DNA from: Metaphire vulgaris
Taxonomy: Eukaryota > Annelida > Clitellata > Crassiclitellata > Megascolecidae
Length of the DNA: 64,000 bases
NCBI GenBank assembly: GCA_018105865.1
Contig: CM030872.1
Location: 5,364,516-5,428,515 of the forward strand
Direction of reading: 5' to 3'
The position numbers and the translations under genes were made by a program. This document shows positions 32,603 through 45,277 of this stretch, piece by piece. The notes beneath the pieces were generated by a model that ran no database searches, was not told the origin of the DNA, and saw nothing but the letters and a program-made list of their open reading frames with translations. Position 1 is the first letter of the stretch; each line of letters opens with the position of its first letter.

Positions 32603-32679
32603 GTTTGCGATCGAGTGCTTAAATTAATCTGGAAATATTCCAGAATAAAGCGAGAGATTGATAATCGAAGTGTTCACAC

Positions 32680-32850
32680 AGGCTGAGACAATGGCCCTTC
32701 ATGTGATTACCTCGAATGTGTCACATGAGATATTGTTCTGACTATGAAAATTCTAAAGTCATTAGATGAGCAATATCTTCATTTTTTTACCAGTTGGAAG
32801 ATGATTGGTCAAACTGAGAGATCGATTGACTAACGAGCTATGTGCTTTTC
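32680..32850 (+). pseudogene. Copia-3 gag fragment
   Basis: On + HVITSNVSHE-like precedes ILKSLDEQYLHFFTSWKMIG and QTERSID, then a stop, the typical second half of Copia gag (UBN2). It is interrupted at about 32855 by LINE R1; the zinc knuckle follows on the far side at 34970. Confidence 0.72.
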
Positions 32851-32954
32851 ACCAACAACTAATGAGAAACAAGCAACAGTCCATTGAAGGGAGCGAAATA
32901 TTGACTGCACAGAGGATGCTGTCAACCTCCAGTTCAGATAAAAGGACATCAAAA

Positions 32955-33882
32955 CCAATACAACTCCATTGAAGAAACCCTGCAACGCTGGCAGGAACAT
33001 TTCCAAGCTGCTTTAAACTTCCTTCCAGGATCATCATCCCCTGACCTTGACAGCGAAGCATGTACTGCCCTCCCTGACCAGGACATCCTCACCGATGAGC
33101 CATCCCTCGCTGAAGTTATCGCCGCCATCAAGAAACTGAGAAATGGCCGCGCAGCAGGCCCTGATGGTATTCCGCCTGAGCTGCTGAAATGTGCTCTGGG
33201 CCCAGTGAGCTCTGCTCTTCACTCTTTGTTTATCCAGGTCTGGAGAACCGGCCATGTACCTGCAGAGTGGAAAGAAGGTAGGTGTTCTTGTCACTTTATA
33301 TAAAGGGAAGGGCTAAAAACTGGAATGTGGAAATTATCGTCCGATTACTCTCCTGTCAGTACCGGGGAAGGTATTTTCTCACATCCTACTCAGCCGGATA
33401 CAGCCATTACTCCTTAAGACACGTAGACCACAACAATCTGGATTCACTCCCGGCAGATCCACTATAGATGCCATCCTAGCGTTAAGACTCCTTTCCGAGT
33501 TACACCGGGAGTTTGACCGCCCTCTGAATGTAGCCTACCTGGACATTAAGGCTGCATTTGATTCGGTGGATCGGACCGCTTTATGGAAAGCATTGCGCGC
33601 CAAAGGAATTCCAGATATTTTGCTACGTCTGATAGAAGATTTGCATCAGAATACGGGAGCTAGCATCCGGGTCGGTCAAAATCTCTCAGCTCGATTCTCA
33701 ACTACATCTGGTGTGAGACAGGGTTGTATACTCGCACCAATCCTCTTCTGCATTGCCATCGACTGGATCTTAGATCACATGTCTGTGAATCATGGCATTA
33801 GCGTTGGGTCACACCGCTTCACAGACCTGGTCTACGCAGATGATACAACTCTGTTTCTACCTTCTGCTACCAATGCCTCTGA

Positions 33883-33921
<39 letters not shown>

Positions 33922-34948
33922 GTACTGATTTATGTGGTAACTCGTCCGAACGAACTGCGTGAACACATTACAAAGTTACAGATAACTCGTGCGATATAAC
34001 CAGGTTTTAAGTCTCTCTTTAAAAGTATTCAAGGTCATAGAGAGCTGTATTGATGGCGGTAGACAATTCCATGCCCGAGCCGCGGCCGCGGGAAATGCTC
34101 GATCCCCGACGGTTCGGAGGCGCGTCCTCGGGACCACCAATAAGGCGGATCCGGCCGATCTCAATCTTTGCCGGCTTGCGTGGTCAGCCACTCGTGAATA
34201 CCTCTCTAGTTTCAGCCATGCTTCTGCTCCACTTGGTATGAAGGTTTCCTGGACTAAAACCAAGTTACAGAACCTAGGATGTGGATCACAGCCATCCTCT
34301 ATCGTGATTGATGGGGAGTGTGTTGAGTCAGTAGACAGTTTCACATACCTCGGTAGCGTGCATTCCTCCAATGGACATTGTCATCAAGATCTGACCAGAC
34401 GCATCACCCTAGCCTCTACTGCCATGTTCTCCCTGCATAATATCTGGCAGGACAGACGTCTCTCTCTGGTCATCAAGCTTCGTCTGTACCAGACACTTGT
34501 TCTGTCTGTCCTATTCTATGCGGCCGAGACATGGACCTTACTCGCCTCAGATCTAAGTAAGCTGGAAGCCTTCCATATGAGGTGCCAACGTCAGATCCTT
34601 GGAGTACACTGGTATGACTTCATTACCAACGCGGAGATATCCTCACGGACTGGATTACCATCACTCAACGAATTGATAAGTAGGCGCCGCCTTGCAATTT
34701 TTGGACATGCAGCCCGCCTCGAAGAGACAGTTCCTGTTCATCAAGCCCTCCGCTGCCACGTTGACCTATCCATCGGTCGTCCACCTGACCGATCATGGAA
34801 GCGCTGTCCTGGTCGTCCCAGGAAAAGATGGATCGACCACATCCGTTCCCAGACCAGCGAGATTCCATCTACTCTCTGGAGTCGTGCCATCCGGCGGGGT
34901 CATGGTCAAGGGGTGACGCAACGGCCCCCGCCGGCTACGCGCTTCTGA
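32955..34948 (+). pseudogene. LINE-R1 reverse transcriptase ORF
   Basis: Domains read SIEETLQRWQEHFQAALNFL, AIKKLRNGRAAGPDGIPPEL (RT entry, about 33125-33185) and NYRPITLLSVPGKVFSHILL after a one-base shift near 33280. QSGFTPGRSTIDAILALRLL follows, then VAYLDIKAAFDSVDRTALWK (motif A). SGVRQGCILAPILFCIAIDW is motif B and DLVYADDTTLFLPS motif C (33826-33867). After the LINE B insertion it resumes (34200-34948) with MKVSWTKTKLQNLG, SFTYLGSVHSSNG, FYAAETWTL, then GRPRKRWIDHIRSQ to the stop. A frameshift and the insertion inactivate it. Clade (I/Ingi- or RTE-like) not settled. Confidence 0.9.
33884..34190 (-). mobile_element. LINE family B 3' end, inserted in R1
   Basis: An ATT repeat (33884-33917) followed by the family B UTR. 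The minus strand codes VPRTRLRTVGDRAFPAAAAR and AWNCLPPSIQ, ending FKERLKTWLYRTSYL and a stop, the CR1-type C-terminus. About 300 bp long, dead on arrival. Confidence 0.92.
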
Positions 34949-34955
34949 TGATGAT

Positions 34956-37087
34956 GAAAACCAATGGAGAAGGTGCATGTTTTGATGGCAAATTTCACTT
35001 CATAAAGCAATGTAAAAAATGGATTGCAGATGACCGACCATCGAAGTCACAAAAGCAAATTATGTCGTCTGTGACCGAATCAGAAAACCAAGAATTGTTG
35101 TCAGTAGAAATGATGCTAGTTGATTCAAATGCGTTTGCATTGGAAGAAGAAGATAAAGATGCCTGGTATGTTGATAACGGAGCTACAACTCATGTCACAA
35201 ATTGCAGAGACATCTTTCAAACATATCAGGTTTTGGAATGTGTAGAGATCAGAACTGCAAATGGTGAAAGTGAACACTAGGAAGTGGGACTGTTGAGGTT
35301 GAGACTCTCCTTAATGGAAAATGGTTTAATTGTCCCTGTCAAATGTTCTGTATGTTCCAAAGATAGCTAAGAACTTATTCTCTGTTCTGGCTACACATGA
35401 TAAAAATGAGAAGAGCAGGTTTGTCTCTAAACCCGAACCATTTTCACTTGTGGTCAATGGACGACAAGTGCTTACTGGCTCGTGAAATCTTGGAAATGGT
35501 CTGTAAAAAATTGCGCTTCGTACGATACGTCCAGGAAAGCCAGTTGAGGTAAATAGACTAAATACTATGTCAAATGATAACTTATTGAAACTGTATCATG
35601 AAAGAATGGGACATCAGAACAAGCGTCAGATTAAGAAAGTTATTGAAGAGGAACTCAACATCAAGGTTGAACTGGATGACAAGTTATGTGAAGGATGCGT
35701 GCATGGTAAAGATCACAGGCTGAAGTTTGGTACTCGACAGCGTACATCGGCAATTGGTGAGCTGATTCATGCTGATGCATGTGGTCCATTTGAAATATCA
35801 TCGGCTAAAGGTTTTCGCTATTTTGTATTGTTCAGAGACGATCTTTCTAGATATCGTTATGTGGATCGTGGATGTGCGGAGAGAGAAAATCGAACTATAG
35901 TTGAGTCTGCTCGAGCCATGCTTCATGCACATGGCAATCTTTCGAAAGTACTGTCGGCTGAAATTATTAACTCCGCAGCATACATTAAATCGAGCGGGTG
36001 TATCATCCACAGATAAAAAGTCTCCGCATGAGATATGGTTCTGCAAGAAACCAGCCATCAAGCATCTACGAGTTATTGGAACTACATGTTTTGTTCATGT
36101 TCCCGACCAGAAACGAAGGAAATTTGACAAAAAGGCCATAAAATGCACCTTGATAGGTTATGATGGTGATGATTGTTATAGGATCTGGAATCGAGACAAT
36201 AATACTCTAAATGGAGTATGATATGTTTGGTTTGACAAGGAGATTCTTTTGAATACGAGACAATCAACTGAAACCTTGGTTGGCTTCGAACCACTGAATG
36301 AAGAAAAAAACAGAGACTGAAGACAAAAACAGAGAGTTGAGATAATGAAAAATCTAGATTGGAATTCAACAATGATGCAGTCAGACATATCTTGTGTCAA
36401 TACGGAGTAAGGAATGATCTTAACAATTATCTTAAAGGCGAAAATACTTTATATAAGGATGAAGTTGAATGTTCCAGCAATCGCCAGCTTCGTGACAGAG
36501 CATTAATTAGACAACGGACGAGATTTCAAGTTGATAGTATTGAAACATTTGCTCAGCAAAATGTGGAACCAGAAACCTATAATTAAGCCATTCAAAGTAA
36601 AGACCAAGTATATTGGAATGAAACAATGGAAAGTGAAATTGAATCATTGAATGAAAATGAGACTTGGTCCTTGGAGGAGCTTCCCAAGGGACGCAGAGAT
36701 ATTCCCTGTAAGTGGGTTTACAAAAGAACACTTAACCCATATGGAACTATTGATCGTTTTAAAAACAGGATTGTGTCTCAGAAGCAGATCCACGACAGTC
36801 CGGACGACGCTCGCACGCCCAGCAACAACGTCCAAACGATCACAGTCGCCCCAACGGACAAGGTAATTAAAGGTTTTGCACAGAGAAAAGGAGCTGAGCG
36901 TGATCAAACATTCAGTCCAGTTGCCAGAACTAGTTCCATAAGAGCACTTGCTATACAGCAGCGTGCGAGAAAATTATGCTTACGCAATTTGATGTTTCAA
37001 CCGCCTTCCTGTATGGCGAATTGAACGAGGAAATATTCATGGAACAAAGAATGGGTTTTAGCGAAGACTTCCTAGAGGGTTTTGCCG
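34956..37087 (+). pseudogene. pol: Copia-3 zinc knuckle to reverse transcriptase, defective
   Basis: CFDGKFHFIKQCKKW is a damaged zinc knuckle (one Cys and the spacing lost). WYVDNGATTHVT is the protease site (N in place of S: DNGA; 35163-35198). LKLYHERMGHQNKRQIKK and CEGCVHGK form the HHCC module (35585-35710). HADACGPFEI keeps the first integrase Asp. A deletion between RYRYV and DRGCAERENR removes the second Asp, while the Glu region remains. Linker GYDGDDCYRIWNRD follows, then reverse transcriptase NETWSLEELPKGRRDIPCKW, VYKRTLN and GFAQRKG...QTFSPVARTSSIRAL. It ends at about 37087 where a LINE B tail begins. RT catalytic YVDD is missing. Confidence 0.88.
36773..36862 (+). other. In-frame 30-codon insert in Copia-3 reverse transcriptase
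   Basis: Copia proteins normally run RFKARLVVKGFAQ. Here RFKNRI is followed by 30 extra codons (VSQKQIHDSPDDARTPSNNV and ten more), then VIKGFAQRKG in the same frame. The 90-bp stretch is GC-richer than its surroundings and has no stop. Its origin is not recognised. Confidence 0.75.
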
Positions 37088-38010
37088 GCTGAAGAGGAGT
37101 CTTTATTATTATTATATTATTATACAACGTAGAGATTTATGTGGCAACTAATACAGTGACTGCGTGGACACATTACAAATTATAAGTGCGAAATAGCCAA
37201 GTTTTAACACGTTGACTGCGATACGATTGATTACTGGGACGCGGCTGGTGTGGAATGCGTTCATTCGTGACCAACGTGAATGCTGCTAGATTATTTTCAA
37301 GGCACAATCACATTAGACGCCTGTTAAGGAAAATATTTTGGAACAGATGCGTTTAGAAGCCATCTGTTACTAGTATCATGTTCTCTTTACTCAGGTATGC
37401 ACCAATTCATAGGGAAAATGCCGGTGCCCTGTAAGGTGACAGAACAATAGTTAGCTCAACAATGGAGAGTGGAGAAATTACTGCCATAAAATGGAAACAA
37501 TTTCAATTTAAATTCCAACCTTCATTGTCTGGTCCAAATGCCTCCTTCACACCCCGAACCAAAAATTATCCGCTTCACTGGATGGAAGACTTGACAATGC
37601 AAGCCACGTAATTACATTGTAGCAGGAATTCTCCAGGTGTACGTTTATACGACGCGTCAGGGAGGATTATAATTACGAGGCTGTGGTTGAGTATATTGTG
37701 GTTTTTGAACAAATGTTTATAGGACAAATATTCATACATCTTCCATAGAATACGCTTTTTTGATTGGTCACTCATTCTAGTAGCTAAAGGAAGCAGAAAA
37801 ATGATTCCAAGATCCGCATAAGCTAAAATAGTTTGCATTGAACTAAGGACGTCATATGACGTCCCTAGCGCCCTGAGAAACCAAACTAAGGACGTCAGTT
37901 GACGTCCCTAGCGCTCAACGTGTTAAGATTCTTCTTGAAGGTGTCTGGCGTTAGGGAGAGTTGAACTGAAGAAGGCAGGCGGTTCCATGTTCTCGATGGA
38001 CTTGAGGTGC
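37088..38010 (-). mobile_element. LINE family B 3' end, split by piggyBac
   Basis: ATT repeats at 37105-37127, then the UTR GAGATTTATGTGGCAACT (compare 33918-33945). It is interrupted at TTAA 37204-37207 and resumes at 37927 with coding end sequence that matches 34015-34075 (AGGTGTCTGGCGTTAGGGAG). Ends near 38010. Confidence 0.85.
37208..37922. mobile_element. piggyBac-type non-autonomous element, 715 bp
   Basis: Flanked by TTAA on both sides (37204-37207, 37923-37926), the exact target of piggyBac transposases. Ends CACGTTGACTGCG and (inverse) CACGTTGAGCGCTAGGG. The right subterminal region holds two copies of CTAAGGACGTCA..TGACGTCC (37845-37869, 37886-37911), each almost a perfect palindrome. 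No transposase ORF. Confidence 0.9.
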
Positions 38011-38131
38011 AACCAGTGTTGTTTGTCCGGAATTTCGGGATCAATCACACACAACACTCTGCACTCTCAACATCAGATCCCTCACTAATCCTCAACACAC
38101 ACATTCACTACATGAACTTGCTAACTCACGA

Positions 38132-38586
38132 TTGGACTCCCTGTTCTCAAACCACACATTACTCTCAAAACACACACAACCCTCAACAACTGATGTAATC
38201 GCATTGACCGAAACCTGGGTATCATCATCAACAACTGCATCTCAATTGATAGAAGCCACCCCGCCTGGCTTCACCCTAATAAGCTTTCCTAGAATAGCCA
38301 AATCCACCAACTCTTCTTCCAACCTCGGAGGAGGCACAGCCTTCCTCATACGTGATCACATTCAAATAACTAGTTCATCATCAACACAATTTTCATCATT
38401 TGAATGCTCATCAGTTACTCTAAAACTCCCATACACGAAATTAACCATTTTCAATGTTTACCGTCCTCCATTATCGTCAAAATATTCAACTGCTTTTGGA
38501 AAATTCCTCGATGAATTCACTATCTTTCTAGGATCAGCAGCAACAACCCCGCATGAATTCGTAATAACTGGAGATTTCAACATGTA
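38132..38586 (+). pseudogene. LINE-A apurinic-type endonuclease, N-terminal part
   Basis: 151 codons: DVIALTETWVSSST (the catalytic Glu), GGGTAFLIRDH, LTIFNVYRPPLSSKYS and FVITGDFNM, which are the endonuclease motifs of CR1/L2 LINEs. It ends where LINE C inserts, and HVDKNNDPNSTQFKQLLTQA continues at 40527 with FPTHTFGHTLDLLIT and SDHFPIFTI (the SDH motif). The catalytic residues are present, but the frame is split by 1.9 kb. Confidence 0.9.
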
Positions 38587-40526
38587 ATGTAATGTAATGT
38601 AATGTAATGTGACATTTGTATAGCGCCTCTTCTATTTCTACTCAGAGGCGCTCCTAGCATTGGAGTCGCAGGGTAAAGTAATGAGACTTCAGCTTTCGCA
38701 TTGAGCAGAGCGAGGGAGTAAGAAGTGATTCCCGAATGGATGGGTTTAAGGCATTCCATAGGGAGGGTCCAGTCACTGCAAAAGCCCGACGCTGGGTAAG
38801 AGCAGAGCGTGATCTGGGGACATAAACATTCTTCTGATCAGTGGAGCGGAGCAGGCGATGAGCAGCAGAAGAGGGTGATTTGAAAAGCTCAGTAATGTAA
38901 GATGGTGCATGACCTCGAAGTGCTGCGAAAACAATAATTACTTGTTTGAATTTAATGCGGTCAGAAATTGGAAGCCAGTGGAGGGTGGCTTCATCAAAAC
39001 ATCAAAGCATAAAGTCTGAGATGCTAGAGTAGCGAGGAGCTTTAACCACGAGACGAGCCGCAGCATTTAGGACAGATTGCAGAGTGGAAAGTAAGCTTTT
39101 GGGCAGGCCAAGATAAAGAGAATTGCAATAGTCTAACCTACTAGCCACAAAAGCATGAATCAGAGATTTGGCTGCAGATAAAGAAAGCGAAGAACGAATA
39201 ACCCTAATTTGCCTAAGTTGGTAAAAGCAGGATCGAGAGAGTCTAGCAAAGTGCTCTTTGAAGGTCAAATTACTGTCAAAGTAAATACCAAGGTTTTTGA
39301 TACAATTTGAGAAAGATAGATTAGGAAAGAGAGTTCAGTAAGTCATAATCAATTTTTGAATGCAGATGTTTAGTACCAAGCCAGATAAGTTGAGTTTTAT
39401 CAGGGTTCAGTCGAAGTCTATTGGAAAACATCCAATCCCGAAGAGTTGGAATTACATTGTCTACAGATTGAGTGAGCTCAGTATAAGAAGAGTAAGGGCA
39501 ATGCCAGTAAATTTGAATGTCATCAGCATAGAGTGCACAGTGAAACCAAACGAGCTAATTAAAGAGCAAAGGTCAGCAGTATAGAGTATGTACAGCAGAG
39601 GACCAAGCACCGAACCTTGGGGAACACCAAAAGGAACATGAAACCAGTTTGAGCAGGAATGCTCCATAACAATCATTTGAGAACGGTTAGAGAGATAGGA
39701 TGTAAACCACAGAAAGGCTTGATCAGAAATCCCAAATGAGAGTTTGAGACGTTTCAACAATATATCATGATCAACCGTATCAAAGGCGCCCGAGACGTCA
39801 AAACATGAAAGCAATGTAAGTTCAGACAAGTCAGTGGCAGAGTAGACATCAGAAAGAATTCTAAGAAGAGTCGTTTCAGTTGAGTGAAACCGTCTGAAAC
39901 CAGATTGTGTGGATGGAAGAAGATTTTCAGTATTCAGATAGTGTAACATTTGTGATAAAATAAGCCTTTCAATGGTTTTTGAGAGAAAAGAAAGGTTGGA
40001 AATGGGTCGAAAGTTGAGAGGCTCACTAGGATCAAGACCAGGCTTCTTGATGACAGGCAGCACAATGGCTCGTTTTTGGGAGTCAGGAAGACAGCCCTCC
40101 CTCCCTCAAAGAGCTGTTGATCATGAGTAAGAGGAATGGAATTAGCTCATCTAAAACCTCAACAAGAATGAATGGCGGCAAAGGATCCAGTTCACATGAT
40201 TTTAGTTTAGAGTTTTTATGACTGTCTTAAGTTCCAATTCTGTCACTTCATTGAATTTGTCAAACTTGGAACTTGTTGACGAGAAGCTTGGTTGTGGCAT
40301 TCCAGCAGTGTCAGCACGCACTCGGTCTAATTTCACCAAGATTGCATCGTGATAATTGACAGCCGTGAAACTTGGTGGCTCAGAGGCATTTGGCTGCCTG
40401 CCGAGTATAGAGGACAATGTTGAGCAGAGTTTACGTGGATGTCCCGTGTGCTGATGAACAAGATTTTCCCAGTACTGCGATTCTTTGTGATGGTAGCTTT
40501 TATACATACATGTTGACAAGAACAAT
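38587..40526 (-). mobile_element. LINE family C, inserted in the LINE A endonuclease
   Basis: The 3' tail is an AATGT repeat (38583-38610) followed by GACATTTGTATAGCGCCTCT. Reading inward on the minus strand: FKEHFARLSRSCFYQLRQIR, SRLDYCNSLYLGLPKSLL (39002-39268); the RT core (39461-40063); and the linker ENLVHQHTGHPRKLCSTLSS, ELELKTVIKTLN (40202-40525). It is 5' truncated there. ACATG at both borders (38580-38584, 40526-40530) may be a short target duplication. Confidence 0.9.
39461..40063 (-). pseudogene. LINE-C reverse transcriptase
   Basis: 200 codons: VIKKPGLDPSEPLNFRPISN, LSKTIERLI, STETTLLRILSDVYSATDL, then DVSGAFDTVDHDILLKRLKL (motif A, catalytic Asp) and [20 protein letters not shown] (motif B). 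The frame is lost just before motif C: SMLMTFKFTG where YADD should occur in another frame. Otherwise unusually well preserved. Confidence 0.92.
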
Positions 40527-42806
40527 GACCCAAATTCTACTCAATTCAAACAGCTCCTAACACAAGCAAACCTCACACAGCACATTTCCTTTCCAACTCA
40601 CACTTTTGGCCACACCTTAGACCTACTGATCACCCTATCTTCTTCATCACTATCCTCTTGTTCATCAGTCAGCCCATGCTCACCATCGGATCATTTCCCC
40701 ATTTTCACTATCCTAAACGTCTGCCCACCACCCCCTCCACCTCGTGGTACCTACTCATTCCGTCGTCTCAATAAAATTGACATATCCACCTTTTGTGAAG
40801 ACATTTAATCATCTGACCTCGCCATTCAACCCACAATCACCCTACAATCACTAATTGACAAATATAATTCTGTCCTATCTGCCCTACTCGACAAACATGC
40901 TCCCATAATCGCACGGCCACTATCATCTCATGGTAACAACCCTTGGTACAATTCCTTCATCCATTCTTATAAGTCATTTAGAAGACGTCTAGAAAGAATT
41001 TACAACCGAACACATTCTGCTATTGACCTTAAAAACCTCCGTTCTGCAACAAATCACTACCACAACCTTCTCATATCTGCAAAAAAAATATTATTCTAAC
41101 TTAATTGCATCCAACAGCTCAAATCCTCGTAAACTTTGGAACACTGTGAATTGTATATTCCACCGCAATAAAGCAAAGCCTCTTCCTCAATCCATTTCGC
41201 AACTTGCTGAATCATTTGCTAATTATTTTTCTGGAAAAATCTCTAAGAACCGCACCAATCTAAAATCTACCATGACCAATCAAAATACATCTCCACATCA
41301 CCCATCACCACCAGAAGCTCCTTGCAATTTTTCCTGCTTCACTCCTGTGACTGAGGAAGAAGTATCTAAACTCCTGCAGTCCTTTCCAAACAAGCAATGC
41401 AGTCTTGATCCAATACCAACCTCTCTTCTCAAACAGTGTGCCTCTGTCCTAGTACCAACTATTTAAAAATTATCAATTTATCTCTTTCCACAGGCACATT
41501 CCCATCCTCATTTAAAAATTCCCTCGTAACTCCACTTCTTAAAAAACCAAACCTTGACAGAGAGGATCTCAACAACTATCGCCCGATTTCAAATCTCCAA
41601 ACTCATAGAGAAAATCGTTCTTTCCAGACTAACTGAGCATTTGTCAAAAACACCTTATACAACACTCACCAATCCGCTTATACAAAACATCATTCAACAG
41701 AAACCGTCCTCACATACATTTATGACAAACTCCTCACTGCCATTGGATCTCAACGAGTTACTGGTCTCTGTCTCCTTGATCTTTCTGCTGCCTTTGATAC
41801 TATAGATCACAAAATCCTACTGAAACGCCTTTCCCTCTGGTTTGGAATATCTTCTGTAGCTCACCGCTGGTTCCAATCCTATCTCCAATCTAGATCCTTT
41901 CAAGTTTCATGCCAGACTCAAACTTCATCACCCTCCGATCTATACTATGGAGTATCACAAGGATCTGTCCTTGGACCGGTTTTGTTCAGTCTCTACACTA
42001 CCCCACTGTCATCCTTAATCAACTCTCTCAAATTGAATCATCAACTTTATGCAGACGACACTCAATTATTTCTTTCATTTACTCCATCTTCCTTTAAGGC
42101 ATCAATCTCTGAACTAGAATCAGCATTTTTGTCAATCTCATCGTGGATGTCAGCTAATCTCCTTGCCCTCAATCCCTCCAAAGCAGAATTTCTCTTATTT
42201 GGACTGCCACAACAACTGAAAAAATTGAAAATCCCACACTGATTTTAGCCCCAGATACAATAATAACCCCTGTTTCAACTGCAAAAAATCTTGGATTTAC
42301 TTTTGACTCCTCCCTAAATTTTGAAGCTCACATATCTCAACTATCAAAAACCTGTTATGATCACATTCGTGATCTACGTCGCCTTCGCCCCTACCTTGAT
42401 ATTAAAACTGCTTCCACTATTGCCACTTCAATAGTTCACTCTAAGTTAGACTACTGCAACTCACTGTTTCACAATCTTCCAAAGGCTTCCATATGTAAAC
42501 TCCAATCGATTCAAAATGCCTTAGCTCGTGCAGTAACTAAATCGCCTAAATCGCCTAAATTTTGCCACATTACACCATTACTCAAATCTCTCCACTGGCT
42601 CGCATTGAATATAAAATAATATCGATGACTTATAACTCACTCCATACATCAAAACCAGTCTACCTAAGAAATCTGATAATTCCACAACAACCTGGATCTA
42701 CTAGATCCTCTTCTCATGTAACTCTCCTTCGACCTCTGAATCAATCATCTCTCAAAATAGATAGATAAATAGATAAATAGATAGAGAGAGAGAGTGAGAG
42801 AGAGGA

Positions 42807-43055
42807 TTTCATAGATACATACAAAATAATGACTGGGAAAGTAGATGTGCCAATGCGATCGATTCTTTACATTCGCACACTATAGCAGCACAAGAGGCCA
42901 CAAATGCAAATTGTTTAATCAGATGGTGGATCAAAGGAAGGAAATTTGTTAGTGCAAGAGTTGTGGACAAATGGAACCGTTTGGACGAGGTGGGAGTGAC
43001 AGTTGAAACAGTGAACGGATTCAAAGGCTATCTCAGAAAACCAGGTCATTGAATG
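42807..43055 (+). mobile_element. LINE family J C-terminal fragment (unit 1)
   Basis: On + RFFTFAHYSST-like decay precedes RVVDKWNRLDEVGVTVETVN and GFKGYLRKPGH with a stop: the C-terminal VWN/W-N---VV....NGFK motif of jockey/Rex-type LINEs. A GA/GATA run lies upstream (42757-42806). Confidence 0.75.
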
Positions 43056-43114
43056 TGGAGTTACTACAGTGGTTTTCACACATGCTTACTTAACCTCTTA
43101 AGCCACTTAAATCA

Positions 43115-43471
<357 letters not shown>

Positions 43472-44023
43472 TATGAAAAGGGACGGTATTGACCTTAAAA
43501 ACCTCCGTTCTGCAACAAATCACTACCACAACCTTCTCATATCTGCAAAAAAAATAATATTATTCTAACTTAATTGCATCCAACAGCTCAAATCCTCGTA
43601 AACTTTGGAACACTGTGAATTGTATATTCCACCGCAATAAAGCAAAGCCTCTTCCTCAATCCATTTCGCAACTTGCTGAATCATTTGCTAATTATTTTTC
43701 TGGAAAAATCTCTAAGAACCGCACCAATCTAAAATCTACCATGACCAATCAAAATACATCTCCACATCACCCATCACCACCAGAAGCTCCTTGCAATTTT
43801 TCCTGCTTCACTCCTGTGACTGAGGAAGAAGTATCTAAACTCCTGCAGTCCTTTCCAAACAAGCAATGCAGTCTTGATCCAATACCAACCTCTCTTCTCA
43901 AACAGTGTGCCTCTGTCCTAGTACCAACTATTTAAAAAATTATCAATTTATCTCTTTCCACAGGCACATTCCCATCCTCATTTAAAAATTCCCTCGTAAC
44001 TCCACTTCTTAAAAAACCAAACC

Positions 44024-45088
44024 TTGACAGAGAGGATCTCAACAACTATCGCCCGATTTCAAATCTCCAAACTCATAGAGAAAATCGTTCTTTCCAGACT
44101 AACTGAGCATTTGTCAAAAAACACCTTATACAACACTCACCAATCCGCTTATACAAAACATCATTCAACAGAAACCGTCCTCACATACATTTATGACAAA
44201 CTCCTCACTGCCATTGGATCTCAACGAGTTACTGGTCTCTGTCTCCTTGATCTTTCTGCTGCCTTTGATACTATAGATCACAAAATCCTACTGAAACGCC
44301 TTTCCCTCTGGTTTGGAATATCTTCTGTAGCTCACCGCTGGTTCCAATCCTATCTCCAATCTAGATCCTTTCAAGTTTCATGCCAGACTCAAACTTCATC
44401 ACCCTCCGATCTATACTATGGAGTATCACAAGGATCTGTCCTTGGACCGGTTTTGTTCAGTCTCTACACTACCCCACTGTCATCCTTAATCAACTCTCTC
44501 AAATTGAATCATCAACTTTATGCAGACGACACTCAATTATTTCTTTCATTTACTCCATCTTCCTTTAAGGCATCAATCTCTGAACTAGAATCAGCATTTT
44601 TGTCAATCTCATCGTGGATGTCAGCTAATCTCCCTTGCCCTCAATCCCTCCAAAGCAGAATTTCTCTTATTTGGACTGCCACAACAACTGAAAAAATTGA
44701 AAATCCCACACTGATTTTAGCCCCAGATACAATAATAACCCCTGTTTCAACTGCAAAAAATCTTGGATTTACTTTTGACTCCTCCCTAAATTTTGAAGCT
44801 CACATATCTCAACTATCAAAAACCTGTTATGATCACATTCGTGATCTACGTCATTCGCCCTACCTTGATATTAAAACTGCTTCCACTATTGCCACTTCAA
44901 TAGTTCACTCTAAGTTAGACTACTGCAACTCACTGTTTCACAATCTTCCAAAGGCTTCCATATGTAAACTCCAATCGATTCAAAATGCCTTAGCTCGTGC
45001 AGTAACTAAATCGCCTAAATCGCCTAAATTTTGCCACATTACACCATTACTCAAATCTCTCCACTGGCTCGCATTGAATATAAAATAA
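44024..45088 (+). pseudogene. LINE-A reverse transcriptase (unit 2)
   Basis: 354 codons: [60 protein letters not shown] (motif A), [20 protein letters not shown] (motif B with S for the usual P) and [20 protein letters not shown] (motif C, at about 44520). The thumb continues with NLGFTFDSSLNFEAHISQLS and SKLDYCNSLFHNLPKASICK. All catalytic Asps are present. The N-terminal NYRPISN is out of frame and NLLALNPSKAEF is garbled by an indel, so the protein is not intact. Confidence 0.92.
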
Positions 45089-45277
45089 TATCGATGACTT
45101 ATAACTCACTCCATACATCAAAACCAGTCTACCTAAGAAATCTGATAATTCCACAACAACCTGGATCTACTAGATCCTCTTCTCATGTAACTCTCCTTCG
45201 ACCTCTGAATCAATCATCTCTCAAAATAGATAGATAAATAGATAAATAGATAGAGAGAGAGAGTGAGAGAGAGGATT

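Larger units (their letters stand above)
32855..34955 (+). mobile_element. LINE family R1, inserted in Copia-3 gag
   Basis: A + strand non-LTR element with a GAT-repeat tail at 34944-34954. It lies between Copia-3 gag and its zinc knuckle, hence younger than Copia-3, and is itself interrupted at 33884-34190 by a minus-strand LINE B end. The 3' portion is nearly identical to the truncated copy at 8745-9145. Confidence 0.9.
38020..42765 (+). mobile_element. LINE family A with endonuclease and RT, interrupted by LINE C
   Basis: A + strand element with endonuclease (38132-38586 and 40527-40800), linker and reverse transcriptase (41023-42600), and C-terminal end to about 42765. A minus-strand LINE C (38587-40526) splits the endonuclease. 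Its 3' UTR and AGTAA tail are replaced by a GATA/GAGA run (42757-42806) and other LINE sequence. The last two-thirds is repeated at 43487-45230. Confidence 0.9.
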
